NCBI GenBank assembly: GCA_003427395.1
Contig: BFEA01000007.1
Location: 1,492,212-1,531,832 of the forward strand
Length of the DNA stretch: 39,621 nucleotides
Source of the DNA: Chara braunii
Taxonomy: Eukaryota; Streptophyta; Charophyceae; Charales; Characeae
Direction of reading: 5' to 3'
The notes under the pieces were generated by a model. It worked only from the letters and a program-made list of their open reading frames with translations, did not search any database and was not told the origin of the DNA. Of the stretch, positions 1 through 9,362 are shown piece by piece; positions within the stretch are counted from its first letter, which is position 1; each line of letters starts with the position of its first letter. A program made the position numbers and the translations under genes.

Positions 1-207
1 GGGGAGACAACGTGGCTGCTGCTGCCTGTGCTCGTGGCCATCTGCAATGCCATGTGGCAGTCTGATGTGGACCGTGAGGACCCCTTGATCAGGGGCTGCT
101 CTACAGTGGTGAGGGTCTGCTCACACAGCACACCCTGGATCTGCTGTGCTGCTGCTAGGGGCTGATCAAGATCTCAGCCCCCTCCCTCCTCCAGTTGGCT
201 TGCTGCA
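1..207. other. No recognisable gene (left edge)
   Basis: This edge segment is GC-rich and compositionally normal. Frame 1 on the + strand stays open from the window edge until a stop near position 160, but the peptide resembles nothing I recognise. There is no start, splice signal or repeat that would support a gene. It may be the end of something lying outside the window. Confidence 0.3.
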
Positions 208-780
208 GTGAAGGCCAAGACCCTCCTGGTCTTGGTATACCTTGAACCCTTGGAGACACCAAGGGCCAGGTATCATCCCTCTCTCTTTCCTCTCCCTACT
301 AACCCACTTTCTCTACCTTTTCTCTCTTCTCTTACTCACCCCCTTTACTTCTTTTTGTTCTGCTTCACTCACTTCCTTCTAATCACTCTCACCACTCATA
401 CCCCTCTCCCTACCCCACCTTTTCTACCACCACCCACTATTTTACTCTAGTTTATTCATTTATTCTTTTTTCTTTCTCCTCTTTTTTCTTTGCTTCTTGA
501 TCCCTCTCCACCTTTCCCATCCCTTTCTCTCCCATTCTCTCACCCTCCTCTCCCCCAACTACAACCCCATAACTCCCCCCATCTCCCCCTTCGCTCTTTT
601 TCTCTCTCTTACCTATTTCTCTCTTTTCTCGTTCACTTTTTCATCCCCCCTTCGCCCCCAACTTCGAAATTTTTCTGTTTTTCTTCTTTTTATCTTTCTT
701 TTGATTTATACTTCCTCTTTTTCCAAAAAATCGAATTATCTTATTCCCCACCTTCTTTTCTCATTTTCTGATTTATTTCA
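208..780 (+). repeat. Long polypyrimidine (C+T) tract
   Basis: From about 260 to 780 the + strand is overwhelmingly C and T with few purines. It is not a simple microsatellite but an irregular CCT/TTC/CTC mixture. All three + frames stay open only because stop codons need purines, so the 80-100 residue Pro/Ser/Leu/Phe-rich frames here are composition artefacts. Confidence 0.8.
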
Positions 781-1115
781 TTTTTATTTTTATTTATTTT
801 GAAAATTCCAATTTCTTTGTGGCACCCTTAAATCTGATTAGGAGTTAGTCATCTTGCTTTCGACACACATTTTATCTTGGTCTCTTCTTTTCCTTGGCAC
901 ATTCTTAACCCCATGGGGGGAAGGGAAATGTTGTCAAAAATTCCAAAAAAATAAATATTATTTCTCTCTTCACATTTTGTTTACTTATTTTTTAAATTGT
1001 TTTCATTATTTATTTATTTATTTATTTTTATTTTTCTCTCGAAATTTCATTGTTTATTTATTTTTCCTCCCGCCTACCGCCCGCCCATGCTTGCTATTTG
1101 ATTTTCTTGATTAGG
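781..1115 (+). repeat. AT-rich low-complexity stretch with (TATT)n
   Basis: T- and A-rich DNA following the pyrimidine tract, with a short TATT/TTTA run around 1005-1040. No coding signal was recognised. Confidence 0.65.
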
Positions 1116-1428
1116 TCATCGGTATCCTATCCTAACCAAACCTCGGTTAGGGTTTTCTTAGGTTTTTTTTAGGGTTCAGAGTTTTCCTAAACCCCCCTAC
1201 TCCCCCTTTCCATTCGGGCACCCTGGACCCGAACCACCCTTCCCCCTTTGCGGGCGCCCGCGCTCGACTCACTAGCGTCGCCCGTCGCTTTCTACCGCGG
1301 ACCCCCCCCTACGCCCTCCGCTCACGTGGACCTCCTCTGACCCCCTTCAATCCAACCCGTCTTCAATCCACTCCCTCCTCTTAGCCTCAGCGTACTGGTT
1401 ACGCTCCCTCCTCTCATGACACTTCCCA
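1116..1428. other. C-rich non-coding segment upstream of element E
   Basis: A few TTAGGG-like words (1143-1180) are followed by C-rich DNA up to the first gypsy-like frames. It could be the 5' LTR or leader of element E, but no primer-binding site or second LTR copy was found to prove it. Confidence 0.35.
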
Positions 1429-1905
1429 GTGTCGTTCCCCTTTCCGCGGTCACCCCCGCCGTTCCACGCAGTAGGGCCGCCACTTCTCGCGCTCGAGTAT
1501 GGTGAGCAGGACGTTGCCCCGCTGTCGCCTGAGGGTGACTACAACGACGACCTCGACCTCTGCGAGGCCGTCACTACCACCTGGAGGACTCTACTCTCCC
1601 TATGGCCGAGCGCCTCCAACTTGCCCTCTCCACCCTCTCCCAGGCACGCAGTCCACCCTCTCCCATGCACGTAGCCGCTTTGGTCAGGCTGGCGCGTCGC
1701 CCCCCGAGGTCCCTCAGCAGGACCTCCCTCAGGGCTTTGTCCCTTCTCGCGATGTCCATTTCGCTGAGGAGCACGCAACCATTTTGGGCGGGCGTGGGTG
1801 TTTGTGCTACCACTAGGACGGTCATACCTCCTCGCGGTGCATGATTCCTATAGTTTTACAGTGACAAGTCATTTTGTGGTCACCTTTGGTCTTTCATTCT
1901 TTTTT
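1429..1905 (+). pseudogene. Possible degraded gag region of element E
   Basis: Overlapping open frames (1429-1674, 1499-1816, 1602-1844) lie directly upstream of the protease of element E, where gag would be. They contain an acidic stretch (GDYNDDLDLCEAVTTTW) and a proline-rich part. No CCHC zinc knuckle or known gag motif is visible and the frame breaks repeatedly. The assignment rests on position only. Confidence 0.3.
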
Positions 1906-1907
1906 TA

Positions 1908-2936
1908 TTGGGCTTAGAGTCGGTAATATATTTTACTGTAATTCCCATATTTACGATCTCTTTGAATGGGTCCCACATGTGTGTAAACATACCATCTGCG
2001 CCTCCACAGACCACCGTTTCCGCTCCTATCCCTCCGCGACTACCGACGTGTCGAGCCATTCGCTCAGCCCGTTGCAGTGAGCGGCTTGCGACTCGCGAGG
2101 ACGTTGTGTCCTCTCTTCTCGACTTGAGCATGCTCCAGGCTCGTCAGGAGCGACTCATCCTACATGTCGCTGCATTACGTCGCCTTCTCACCATCCTCTC
2201 TGACCCTGAGCTTACTCTCCCGATCATTCCAATACGACTAGGGACCTCCACAAGGGTGTACTCAGCGCTGTGCGATTCCGGTTCTCAGGGCGACTTCGTT
2301 CACCCACGTGTTGTGAAAGAAGCCCGCTTACCCACGATAGGGTCTCCGACTCCCATCTCCATTACCCTAGGGGATGGCAAGACCCAGCGCTTCTTCGATC
2401 AGACGGTCACCGACCTCCCTTTCTTCCTCACTCTCGAGCCGACTGATCGTCCCCCGGTGTATCGTCGCCACCGCTCCTCTGCACATTTCGATGTGATGGA
2501 GACGGGGTACGATTTCATTCTCGGTACTCCGTGGTCTCGTCGGTTCCGCAATACTGAGGCCGATTGGGCGACCAACACTCTCGTTCTCAAAACGAAGTGT
2601 GAACAGACGTATCGCGTACCTTTCATAGGTACCACCGAGACAGCATGCCCCGACCCTCCTTCCGTTCCCACACCATCTCCTATTATCACCGTCACCTCGC
2701 CTCGACAGTTCGCTCACTTCATCCGAGAGGACGACGTTACCTTCTTTACGGACGTAACGGATCTCTTGCACTATGATCCACCCTGTCTTGACGCCGAGCT
2801 CATCTCTTTGGAGCCAGATCCTCCTCCTATCTCCATCTTTACTTCCCTCCCTCCGTCGTCCGTCGAGTCAACCTCGCCGTCTTGTGTTGACGCTGACGTT
2901 GAGGAATACGGCCGACCTGGAACCCGCAGGTCATAA
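1908..2936 (+). pseudogene. Element E: Ty3/gypsy pol, aspartic protease part
   Basis: A 342-residue frame carries a retroviral-type aspartic protease. Its active-site triplet D-S-G is at residues 123-125 (Asp codon at 2274-2276, context CDSGSQGDFVHP), and the later hydrophobic motif FILGTPW follows about 80 residues on. Retrotransposon proteases cleave the Gag-Pol polyprotein. The ATG at 1908 is only the first in frame; the natural start was probably upstream in gag-pol. The frame runs out at 2936, while the linker to reverse transcriptase (AGHNLIREYHDVFP) continues in another frame, so a frameshift lies near 2900-2930. Confidence 0.75.
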
Positions 2937-4156
2937 CCTCATTCGAGAGTACCACGACGTTTTCCCATCGTCGTTCTCGTACGTCGACATCCCACCGATG
3001 CGCGACGTCGAGCACTCCATCCAGCTTGTGCCTAACTACCGTGTTCACCACCAGGCACCCTACAGACTCTCGATCCTCGAGGCCACCAAACTCGAGCGTC
3101 AACTTGAGGAGCTTCTGAGACTGGGTTTCATTAAACCCAACAACTCCTCGTGGGGTGCCACCCGTCCTCTTTGCTCGCAAAGCAGATGAAACTCTCCGTC
3201 TCTGCATCGACTATCGCGATCTCAACCGCTACACGGTTAAGAACAACTACCCCATGCCTCGTTCCGACGAGCTGTTCGATTGCCTAGCAGACAACCGCTT
3301 CTTTACGAAGATTGATCTTCGTAGCGGTTACCATCAAATCCGCATCGCTGCAGCGGACCAGCTGAAGGCTGTGTTCCGATCGCGCTTCGACCACTACGAG
3401 TTTACGGTGATGCCATTCGGCCTCACCAACGCACCCGCTACCTTCCAGAGGGCGATGAACGACATCTTCAAGGACATCTTGGAGCAGTACATTCTCGTAT
3501 ACCTCCACGATATCCTGATCTACAGTCGTACCCTTGAAGAGCATCTCAAACACCTCCGCGATGTTCTTGACCACTTGCGCAGACATGGCTTCTACGCCAA
3601 GCTGAGCAAGTGTCGCTTTGCCCAACACAAAGTGGATTTCTTAGGATATTACGTGTTTGACCAGGGTCTCGACATGGACGACGCGAAGGTCACTATTATT
3701 GCGGAGTGGCCCGTCCTTACATCCGCCAAGCAGCTTCGCAGCTTCCTAGGTGTTACTATAGTAATTTTATCCACGGATACGCTAGGTATTCCTACGTCCT
3801 TACCTCCGTGGGCTTGGACACCCCTCCGGAAGAACCTGCCATGGGCTTGGACATCCCTCCACGAGGACGCCTTCCGTGCCCTAAAAAAGGCGGTGACATG
3901 TGGACCGGTTCTTCACCTACCCGATTTTGATCGCCCTTTTATCCTTACCATCGATGCGTCAGACTTTGCTTTAGGCGCAATGCTTTCTCAAATTTTCCCG
4001 TCCTCTCCCGATTCCTCTCATCCTCGCATCCCTCGCTTCCCACCCCCTACCCCTACCACTGTTTCCCGCCTGACTCCTACTCGTTCAGCTACTGACGAGC
4101 CTTCTGTTGACTATTCTCCTACCTTCGTCGAGGACGGCATTGTAGAGTCTCGCTAA
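2930..4156 (+). pseudogene. Element E: reverse transcriptase and start of RNase H
   Basis: Gypsy RT is clear: the primer-grip side (KLERQLEELLRLGFIKP), LCIDYRDLNRYTVKNNYPMP, the active-site strand KIDLRSGYHQIRI, and [17 protein letters not shown]. The second catalytic block reads Y-L-H-D (codons 3500-3511) where active enzymes have Y-[LV]-D-D, so one metal-binding Asp is lost. Frames break near 3160 and again around 3755-3815, where a GGGCTTGGACA-type duplication sits. RNase H starts at FILTIDASDFALGAMLSQ and then runs into a Pro/Ser/Thr-rich stretch up to the stop at 4156. The copy is dead. Confidence 0.85.
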
Positions 4157-4159
4157 GTG

Positions 4160-4520
4160 ATTGTCTGATAGCCTTGTACTCCCGTCAGCTCCTACCCGTC
4201 GAGATAAACTATATTGTTGATGAATGTGAGGTTTTCGGAGTAGTTTATGCCGCTTGACACTGGTGTGTCACTACCTGCAAAGGGGCACCATTCACGGAGT
4301 GCACTAACAACTCTGTTGTCTAGGCTTTTCTGACAAAGCCGAAGCTCATTCTCGACAGGCTCGTTGGTGGCGCAACCTATCTGAGTTTAGTTTCACCACT
4401 GAGCTCATCAAGGGTGAGACTAATCGGGTCACAAATGCCTTATCCCGACGCCTTAACCATGATCAGGAGCAGATCCAGCTCGCTGCCATCTCGGTCACCA
4501 CCGTCCACCACTCGGTGATC
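4160..4520 (+). pseudogene. Element E: broken RNase H C-terminal half
   Basis: Two pieces in different frames continue RNase H. At about 4177-4255 (frame 1) QLLPVEINYIVDECEVFGVVY corresponds to the conserved Glu region. At 4329-4503 (frame 3) ARWWRNLSEFSFTTELIKG and then NRVTNALSRR match the C-terminal end of gypsy RNase H; in active enzymes the last motif is VADALSRR, so the Asp is lost here. A TAG interrupts the join near 4321. No integrase follows, so element E is truncated at its 3' side. Confidence 0.7.
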
Positions 4521-5871
4521 GTCGAGTTTCGCACTCATTCAAAGTCGGTGATGATGTGCTTATCGACACCTCCCTTGTTCCTTTGCATGGTCGACCCTCC
4601 ATAGCGGTCACCCCTTTAGTCGAGCATTACCCGCCCTGATGGTCTATCTGTTAGGGTCATTGGTTTTGTTCGCTCCCAGTTCCCTACCCTCATTGAGCCT
4701 GATGACATGTGTCTCCCTGTCATTTTGTGTGGATGCCCTTAGGAGTTATCGACCGCTAGGCTGCATTCGCCACCCTGAGAGAGTCAGAGACCATCGGACC
4801 CTTTGGTTTGCGACACACTCCTCTTGTGACATATAATTGTCTTGTTGTTGCTTTGTTGCTTTCAGACTGAGGCTACTGCCTCTGACATTTCTAGGATTTA
4901 GTTGTTCTGCTTTTGCTGTTCTTAGGACTTATACACTAGTTAGTTGTTTCCATATTGGGGCTATTGCCTCCAATATTCTAGGATCTAGTTGTCATTACTT
5001 TTTGCTTTCATAGGACATGTATCCTAGTTAGTTGCTTCTGCTTTCACTTAGGCCGTTAGCTGTGACATTGCCGTTTTTGTGACATTTTCTATCCTAGGTT
5101 GCATCGCATGGACTCAGCATGGAGCTTGCCCCGCATCGTAGACTACTCGGGTTCTCTTTTTCCTTGGTAGAGTTCCGCTTCATGGCGGAAGCGTGCTTGT
5201 ATCTAGGCGATCCATCACGTGTCGAGGATAGTTTAGTCGATCTCTGGTTGGCCTGTGAGACCAACCCCTTGGTATGTCCTCACAGGCGTGTGTTGTATTC
5301 GGGGTAGTCCAGTCCAGGCCGGTACCTCTGTCGGTACCTGCCAGTCCAGTCCAGTCCAATCAGTCCGCTGGGGTATACCCCAACTGTTGTCTGTTTTTTA
5401 GATCATTCTACATTGGCACATTTTGGAGTACGTGCGTTGGAGTACGTTCGTTGGAGTCCTGCGTGGGAGCTGCGCTGTGCCATCTCGCTCCCGCTTCATC
5501 CTCCATCTCCGTCTCTATCCCAGGCGGAGCACCACACCTGGTGTGTCCGCCACATTACCCCCCGACCCCCCCAATACCCCCTATACCACCCCTTTGCCCC
5601 CCTATACTCCAACCCCAAAACCCGCATATACCCCCTCATCCCCAATAGTTTTTCAGTGGATTTGGGCTGTCCTCAGCAAGCGCAGTACAACCCGCAACTC
5701 AGATTTGAAAAAAAAAAGTGGACATTTTTCTTTTTTTCTCTTTTCTTAGTGGATTTTTTATTTATTATTATTATTATTTTTTTTGGTTTTACTGGTCGGC
5801 AGACCACCGATCGGTCGGCCCGACTGGTCGGCTGCAATACGGTCGGCGGTCGGATTCGGCGATCAGCAGGG
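4521..5871. other. Non-coding DNA downstream of element E
   Basis: No protein family is recognisable. There are three good 3' splice-acceptor-like strings (polypyrimidine then AG, ending near 4864, 5097 and 5400), but no convincing exon follows any of them. Around 5311-5360 the words GTACC and CAGTCC recur. A poly-A run (5707-5716) is followed by T-rich DNA and a short (TTA)n, and 5790-5840 is rich in CGGTCGG-type words. It may include the diverged 3' LTR of element E or the missing first part of the A-family LTR; I could not align it to either. Confidence 0.4.
4868..5120 (+). repeat. Imperfect 88-bp tandem repeat
   Basis: A unit beginning CTACTGCCTCTGACAT at 4873 recurs at 4961 (CTATTGCCTCCAATAT), with TCTAGGAT, TAGTTGT, TAGGAC and CTAGTTAGTTG in the same order. 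A weaker third unit starts near 5053. The period is about 88 bp. Confidence 0.65.
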
Positions 5872-6799
5872 ATGCAACCCTGTTGTACGGGCAGTATTAG
5901 AGTCTGCAACGATGTTTCCCTCTGAAAGGGAGGAGGTACCGGTGCTTGGGAGGCCGAGTGGCCTGGAAGTCACCGCCCAAGAGGCAGGTAGGCCGCTATA
6001 TCTTGAGGCTGAGCGAAGAGCCCAACCTCATTCTTCAGTGTGCAAGTTTGGCGTCACGCTGCTGGAGCGCTAGCTGGAGGAGCGTTGGCTACTACAGCGC
6101 TGCCCGGAGGAAGAAGCCCAGGAGCTTCCACCTTGGCTATGGTGGACCTCTACCGGTAGGAGGAGGGAGAAGAGGACCAAGGAGGACAGTGGCGAGGTAC
6201 CTACCTGGCTATGGTGGACACCATCTTCATCATCTTGTTAGGTGCTGCATCTGGAAGGCCCCAGTTGGGGTAGTGCCGCTCAAGGAAGCTCGGGGTAGAG
6301 TCAGGCATGGCAGCTTAATGAGCAGCGGCATAGCTGCTTTGTGTTGTCCTTTGAACAGGCGGGCATCGACATAGCTGCTTTGGGTTGTCCTTTGCACAGG
6401 AGAGTGGAACCGTCAGTAGTCCGCCATAGCCTCGACCTACATGAAGAGGAAGAGGAAGGGTGGCCATGGCTATGGTGGACCTCGTGTTGCAGTAGAAGAG
6501 GGATTCAGACATTGATTCTGTTTCAGCCATTGAACATTATTATTGTTATTTCTTGTTTTAATAAGAGAGGTGGAGATATGGTGGAGGAGAGTGGTTAGCG
6601 AAGGAGACATGCATTGTCATTGGCCTATGCTGGAGTACATCATCTTCTTCTTCTTCTTTCTTTCTTCTTCTTCTTCTTCTTCTTCTTCTTCTTCTTCTTT
6701 CCCTCTCTCTTCTCTCAAGTTCATTAATTTCTTTTTGCAATTGGACGACATTGTACTTTCTGATGAATGCATACTTCGAAATTGGCCAGGATCGTAACA
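5872..6799 (+). mobile_element. Element A: 5' LTR (3' three-quarters only)
   Basis: This segment aligns with 18042-18878 and with 34770-35449. Shared landmarks are GGAGGAGGTACCGGT near the start, ACCTGGCTATGGTGGAC, AAGGCCCCAGTTGGGG, the CTTCTT microsatellite, and the last bases ATCGTAACA. It is followed one base later by a primer-binding site, so it is the 5' LTR. The first about 400 bp of the full 1.24 kb LTR cannot be found to its left, so this copy is truncated or diverged there. Several indels separate it from the 3' LTR, indicating an old insertion. Confidence 0.8.
6644..6702 (+). repeat. (CTT)n microsatellite in A-family LTR
   Basis: About 55 bp of nearly pure CTT/TTC lie in the last part of the LTR. 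The same place in the 3' LTR (about 18738-18780) has a shorter, interrupted version. Confidence 0.9.
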
Positions 6800-6800
6800 T

Positions 6801-6812
6801 TGGTATCAGAGC
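6801..6812 (+). promoter_or_regulatory. Element A primer-binding site (tRNA-iMet)
   Basis: TGGTATCAGAGC starts one base after the LTR end at 6799. This is the standard plant LTR-retrotransposon primer-binding site, complementary to the 3' end of initiator tRNA-Met. It fixes both the LTR boundary and the + orientation of element A. Confidence 0.92.
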
Positions 6813-6852
6813 GGATTCTACTTGCTGGCGAGTGTTGACTTTCCCGCCATAA

Positions 6853-6893
6853 CCCTAACCTAAGTGGTAAGGGCTAACCACTTAGGGTTAGGG
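6853..6893 (+). other. Hairpin 40 bp downstream of the PBS
   Basis: CCCTAACC-TAAGTGGT on the left pairs with AACCACTTA-GGGTTAGGG on the right; the arms are complementary apart from one bulged base, with a short loop. Retroviral leaders carry dimerisation and packaging hairpins in this position, so a similar role is possible but inferred. Confidence 0.7.
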
Positions 6894-8490
6894 CAGGAAG
6901 TTAGGGTTCAGTGGGGCAGCGTGGTGAAAGTGAAGTTGTTCCCACCTGGCAGGTTCATGTAGGGTCAACATTAGACCCGACCAGGTTGCTAAAGTGCATG
7001 TTTGTGGTGGCGAGACACAAGGTGGGACTTCGCGATGCAATTGGAGAGAGGCGACAATGAAGGGCACCTACAATTGGAATCTGTACTTCAGGGAAGGCAA
7101 GGAGCGACTTAGTGCTCCCCTCAAGTTAGGCAAGCTCGAGGGTGGCAGCCATATTTGCACCTACGGACTGCAAGTTGCTACTTCGATCTTCAACATCGAC
7201 AGGGGATCCGGTGTTGTACTTTGGGGTAGATGTTGACCCTCCTAGATGATAGGACACTGCTGTAGAGGATGCTAATTGGGTAAGGAGGACTATGTGAGAC
7301 GGAGTGAGTTTCTTTCATCTCAAGAGCCCGACCACTCAGGTAAGTGTTGTGCCGCAAGGGTGGCCATGTGTGTGTGCATGGAATTGATTGCCTGTTGGTG
7401 TATTCTGGGTTCTTTTTCCATCCTCCATAGTCTTGATCTTGTGTGAAGTGTGTGAACCACTTAGTCACCTGACGAGTGAATGAATGGAGTATCTTGGGTG
7501 CCATGCTATATCTTTCTAAAATGCTTTGTTTATTTCATTTTGAACGGTTGTAGTCTGTATGTGGCTAAAATTCGTTTTTCAATGCGGTAGGGGCAAATAG
7601 TAGGTCTTTGTGCAACTCTTGCTGGTTGGGACCCGGTTCTAACACCACTGAGACCATTTGGGATTAAGTGGGACCAGGCCCAAACAAGAAGGGCTCCTCA
7701 TGTCCAAATTTGTTGAAGTCAGTTACATTGCTCTATCTGATTGAGACTCGGAGTTCATGCTTTCGGACCAGCACACTCGCTGCTGAGGGGATCTCAACTG
7801 AACGGACTTCACCGCACGATCCGCCGCTTGACCCGCACCTTGGACACCACTCAATTTTCTCTTGCATTGTGTAGTACAGTTTGAATTTGATTTGCCGTGT
7901 CTTTACAGAGTCGAGTCCGACTAGGCTTGAGAGGACCTCATACGTGGCCGGACCAGATTGTGTTGCGGAATCAAATCTCTCTGATCTCTTTGATCATGTT
8001 GTTTTTATTTGTTGATTGTTTTGACTACTGTCCAGTCCAAATGAATTATCGCTCAGACTAGGAGTTCTACCTTCTCTTCTAATTGCTTTCAAGCTGTTTC
8101 TTTCATTGGGTTCGTTAAATGCCTGCGTCTACATGATCGCAAACGAGAACGAGAGAGAGAGAGGGAAGAGAGAAGCTTCTAAGTATTGCGCTTGAGGGGG
8201 TGAGGAGAGGGAAGAGGAGTGTTCGTCCCAGAACTGCGAGGAAGTACGAACCTCTCTTGAGAGACTTATTGACACCATCGTCCTCCATCATGGCATCTGC
8301 AGCTGAATGAAAGTTGCAAATGGACACTGCCCCTGAGGCAGAAAAAATGCAGTACCAGTTCTGTTATCAAAAAGCGTTGAAAAGGGAAGAGGAAGAGAAA
8401 AAGAAGGAGAAGGGAGACAAAGTAATGGATCATGAAGTCGTTTTCAGTACGGTGCGCGCCTTAAACCACCAGTACCTCGCTCAGCTATCA

Positions 8491-8540
8491 AGTCCGAGCC
8501 TCGGCCGACCGGTACGCCGATCCGTGCCGAGGCTCGGACT
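8491..8540 (+). other. Perfect 15-bp GC-rich hairpin
   Basis: AGTCCGAGCCTCGGC at 8491-8505 is the exact reverse complement of GCCGAGGCTCGGACT at 8526-8540, with a 20-nt loop. It lies in the leader of element A. Confidence 0.9.
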
Positions 8541-8635
8541 ATCGGGCGCAGGCATCCCGAACGTCCATGTGAGACAAACGAAGAAAACGGGAAGAAAACA
8601 AAGAAAAAAAACAAAGAAATAAGAAAAATAAATGG

Positions 8636-8807
8636 TTCATTCCCGTTGCCTCCTGTAGGAAGGCTTCCGAAAGGCAAAGCGGGAATGAATCTTCCCACTT
8701 TTGCGGGAAGATTTATTACCGCTTTGCGATTTGAAAGTCGCAGAGAGAGAGAGAGAGAGAGAGAGAGGCGGCGACCTGCACGGAGGGTCGCGACTAACTC
8801 GCCGCCC

Positions 8808-8845
<38 letters not shown>

Positions 8846-8948
8846 AGTGTGGCAATGTATATTCCCACGGTATAGCCCCAGATTCATTCGATTTTGCTCA
8901 TCCTATCGATGGAAGAACCATGAGGCCCGCCGCGACGTTGGAGACCTG

Positions 8949-8981
<33 letters not shown>

Positions 8982-9057
8982 TCACAAAAACAAGTATGGC
9001 AGTGTATATTCCCACGCAATCGCGCCAGATTCATTCGATTTTGCTCATCCTAGCCGC

Positions 9058-9119
<62 letters not shown>

Positions 9120-9257
9120 GCGGCGACTTGCACCGAGGGTCGTGGCGAACGCGCCGCCCCTCTCTCTCTCTCTATAGCTCGTTCGAGAAAGGGAGCGGGA
9201 ATGCATTTTCCCGTGATAGCGGGAAGATGCATTCCCGTTTCGTTTTTCGAAACGGGA
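8636..9257 (+). repeat. Tandem array of hairpins with GA/CT arms
   Basis: Three kinds of inverted repeat alternate. (i) TTCATTCCCG..TTGCCT at 8636-8651 pairs with 8672-8689. (ii) (GA)n followed by GGCGGCGA at 8743-8774 faces TCGCCGCC followed by (CT)n at 8799-8826; a diverged copy is (GA)n GCGGCG at 9061-9122 facing CGCCGCC(CT)n at 9152-9173. (iii) An 18-bp stem at 9196-9213/9220-9237 has one mismatch, directly followed by a 10-bp stem at 9233-9242/9248-9257. A direct repeat of about 145 bp (ATTCATTCGATTTTGCTCAT at 8881 and near 9030) shows part of the array duplicated in tandem. Confidence 0.85.
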
Positions 9258-9362
9258 CTCTCTCTCTCTCTCTCACGACTTCAACTGTTTTCCCCTTTTT
9301 TTTTTTTCGTTTGTGTATTTCATTTTTTTTCCCTTCTTTCTTTTTTGATCGTGCGTCGTCCC

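Larger units (their letters stand above)
6813..9362 (+). other. Element A: 2.5 kb untranslated leader
   Basis: No gag homology appears until about 9363. The stretch holds the hairpin at 6853-6893, undistinguished DNA to about 8140, a short (GA)n near 8148, and then strong hairpins and GA/CT/CA microsatellites at 8491-9280. A polypyrimidine tract followed by CCCTACAG ending at 9366 looks like a 3' splice acceptor just before gag, as does TGTCTTTACAG ending near 7910. The leader could therefore be partly spliced out of the mRNA; this is inference. Confidence 0.6.

Noticed and set aside
208-802. Overlapping open frames of 80-101 residues
   Set aside because: Pyrimidine-only DNA lacks stop codons on this strand; the peptides are composition artefacts without family features.
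1143-1180. TTAGGG/TTTAGGG words resembling plant telomere repeat
   Set aside because: Only a few imperfect, irregularly spaced words; no tandem array. The similar words at 6853-6893 belong to a hairpin.
7880-7990. Exon after the strong acceptor GTGTCTTTACAG near 7910
   Set aside because: No protein family is visible in any frame downstream and no donor pairs with it convincingly; kept only as a comment on the leader.
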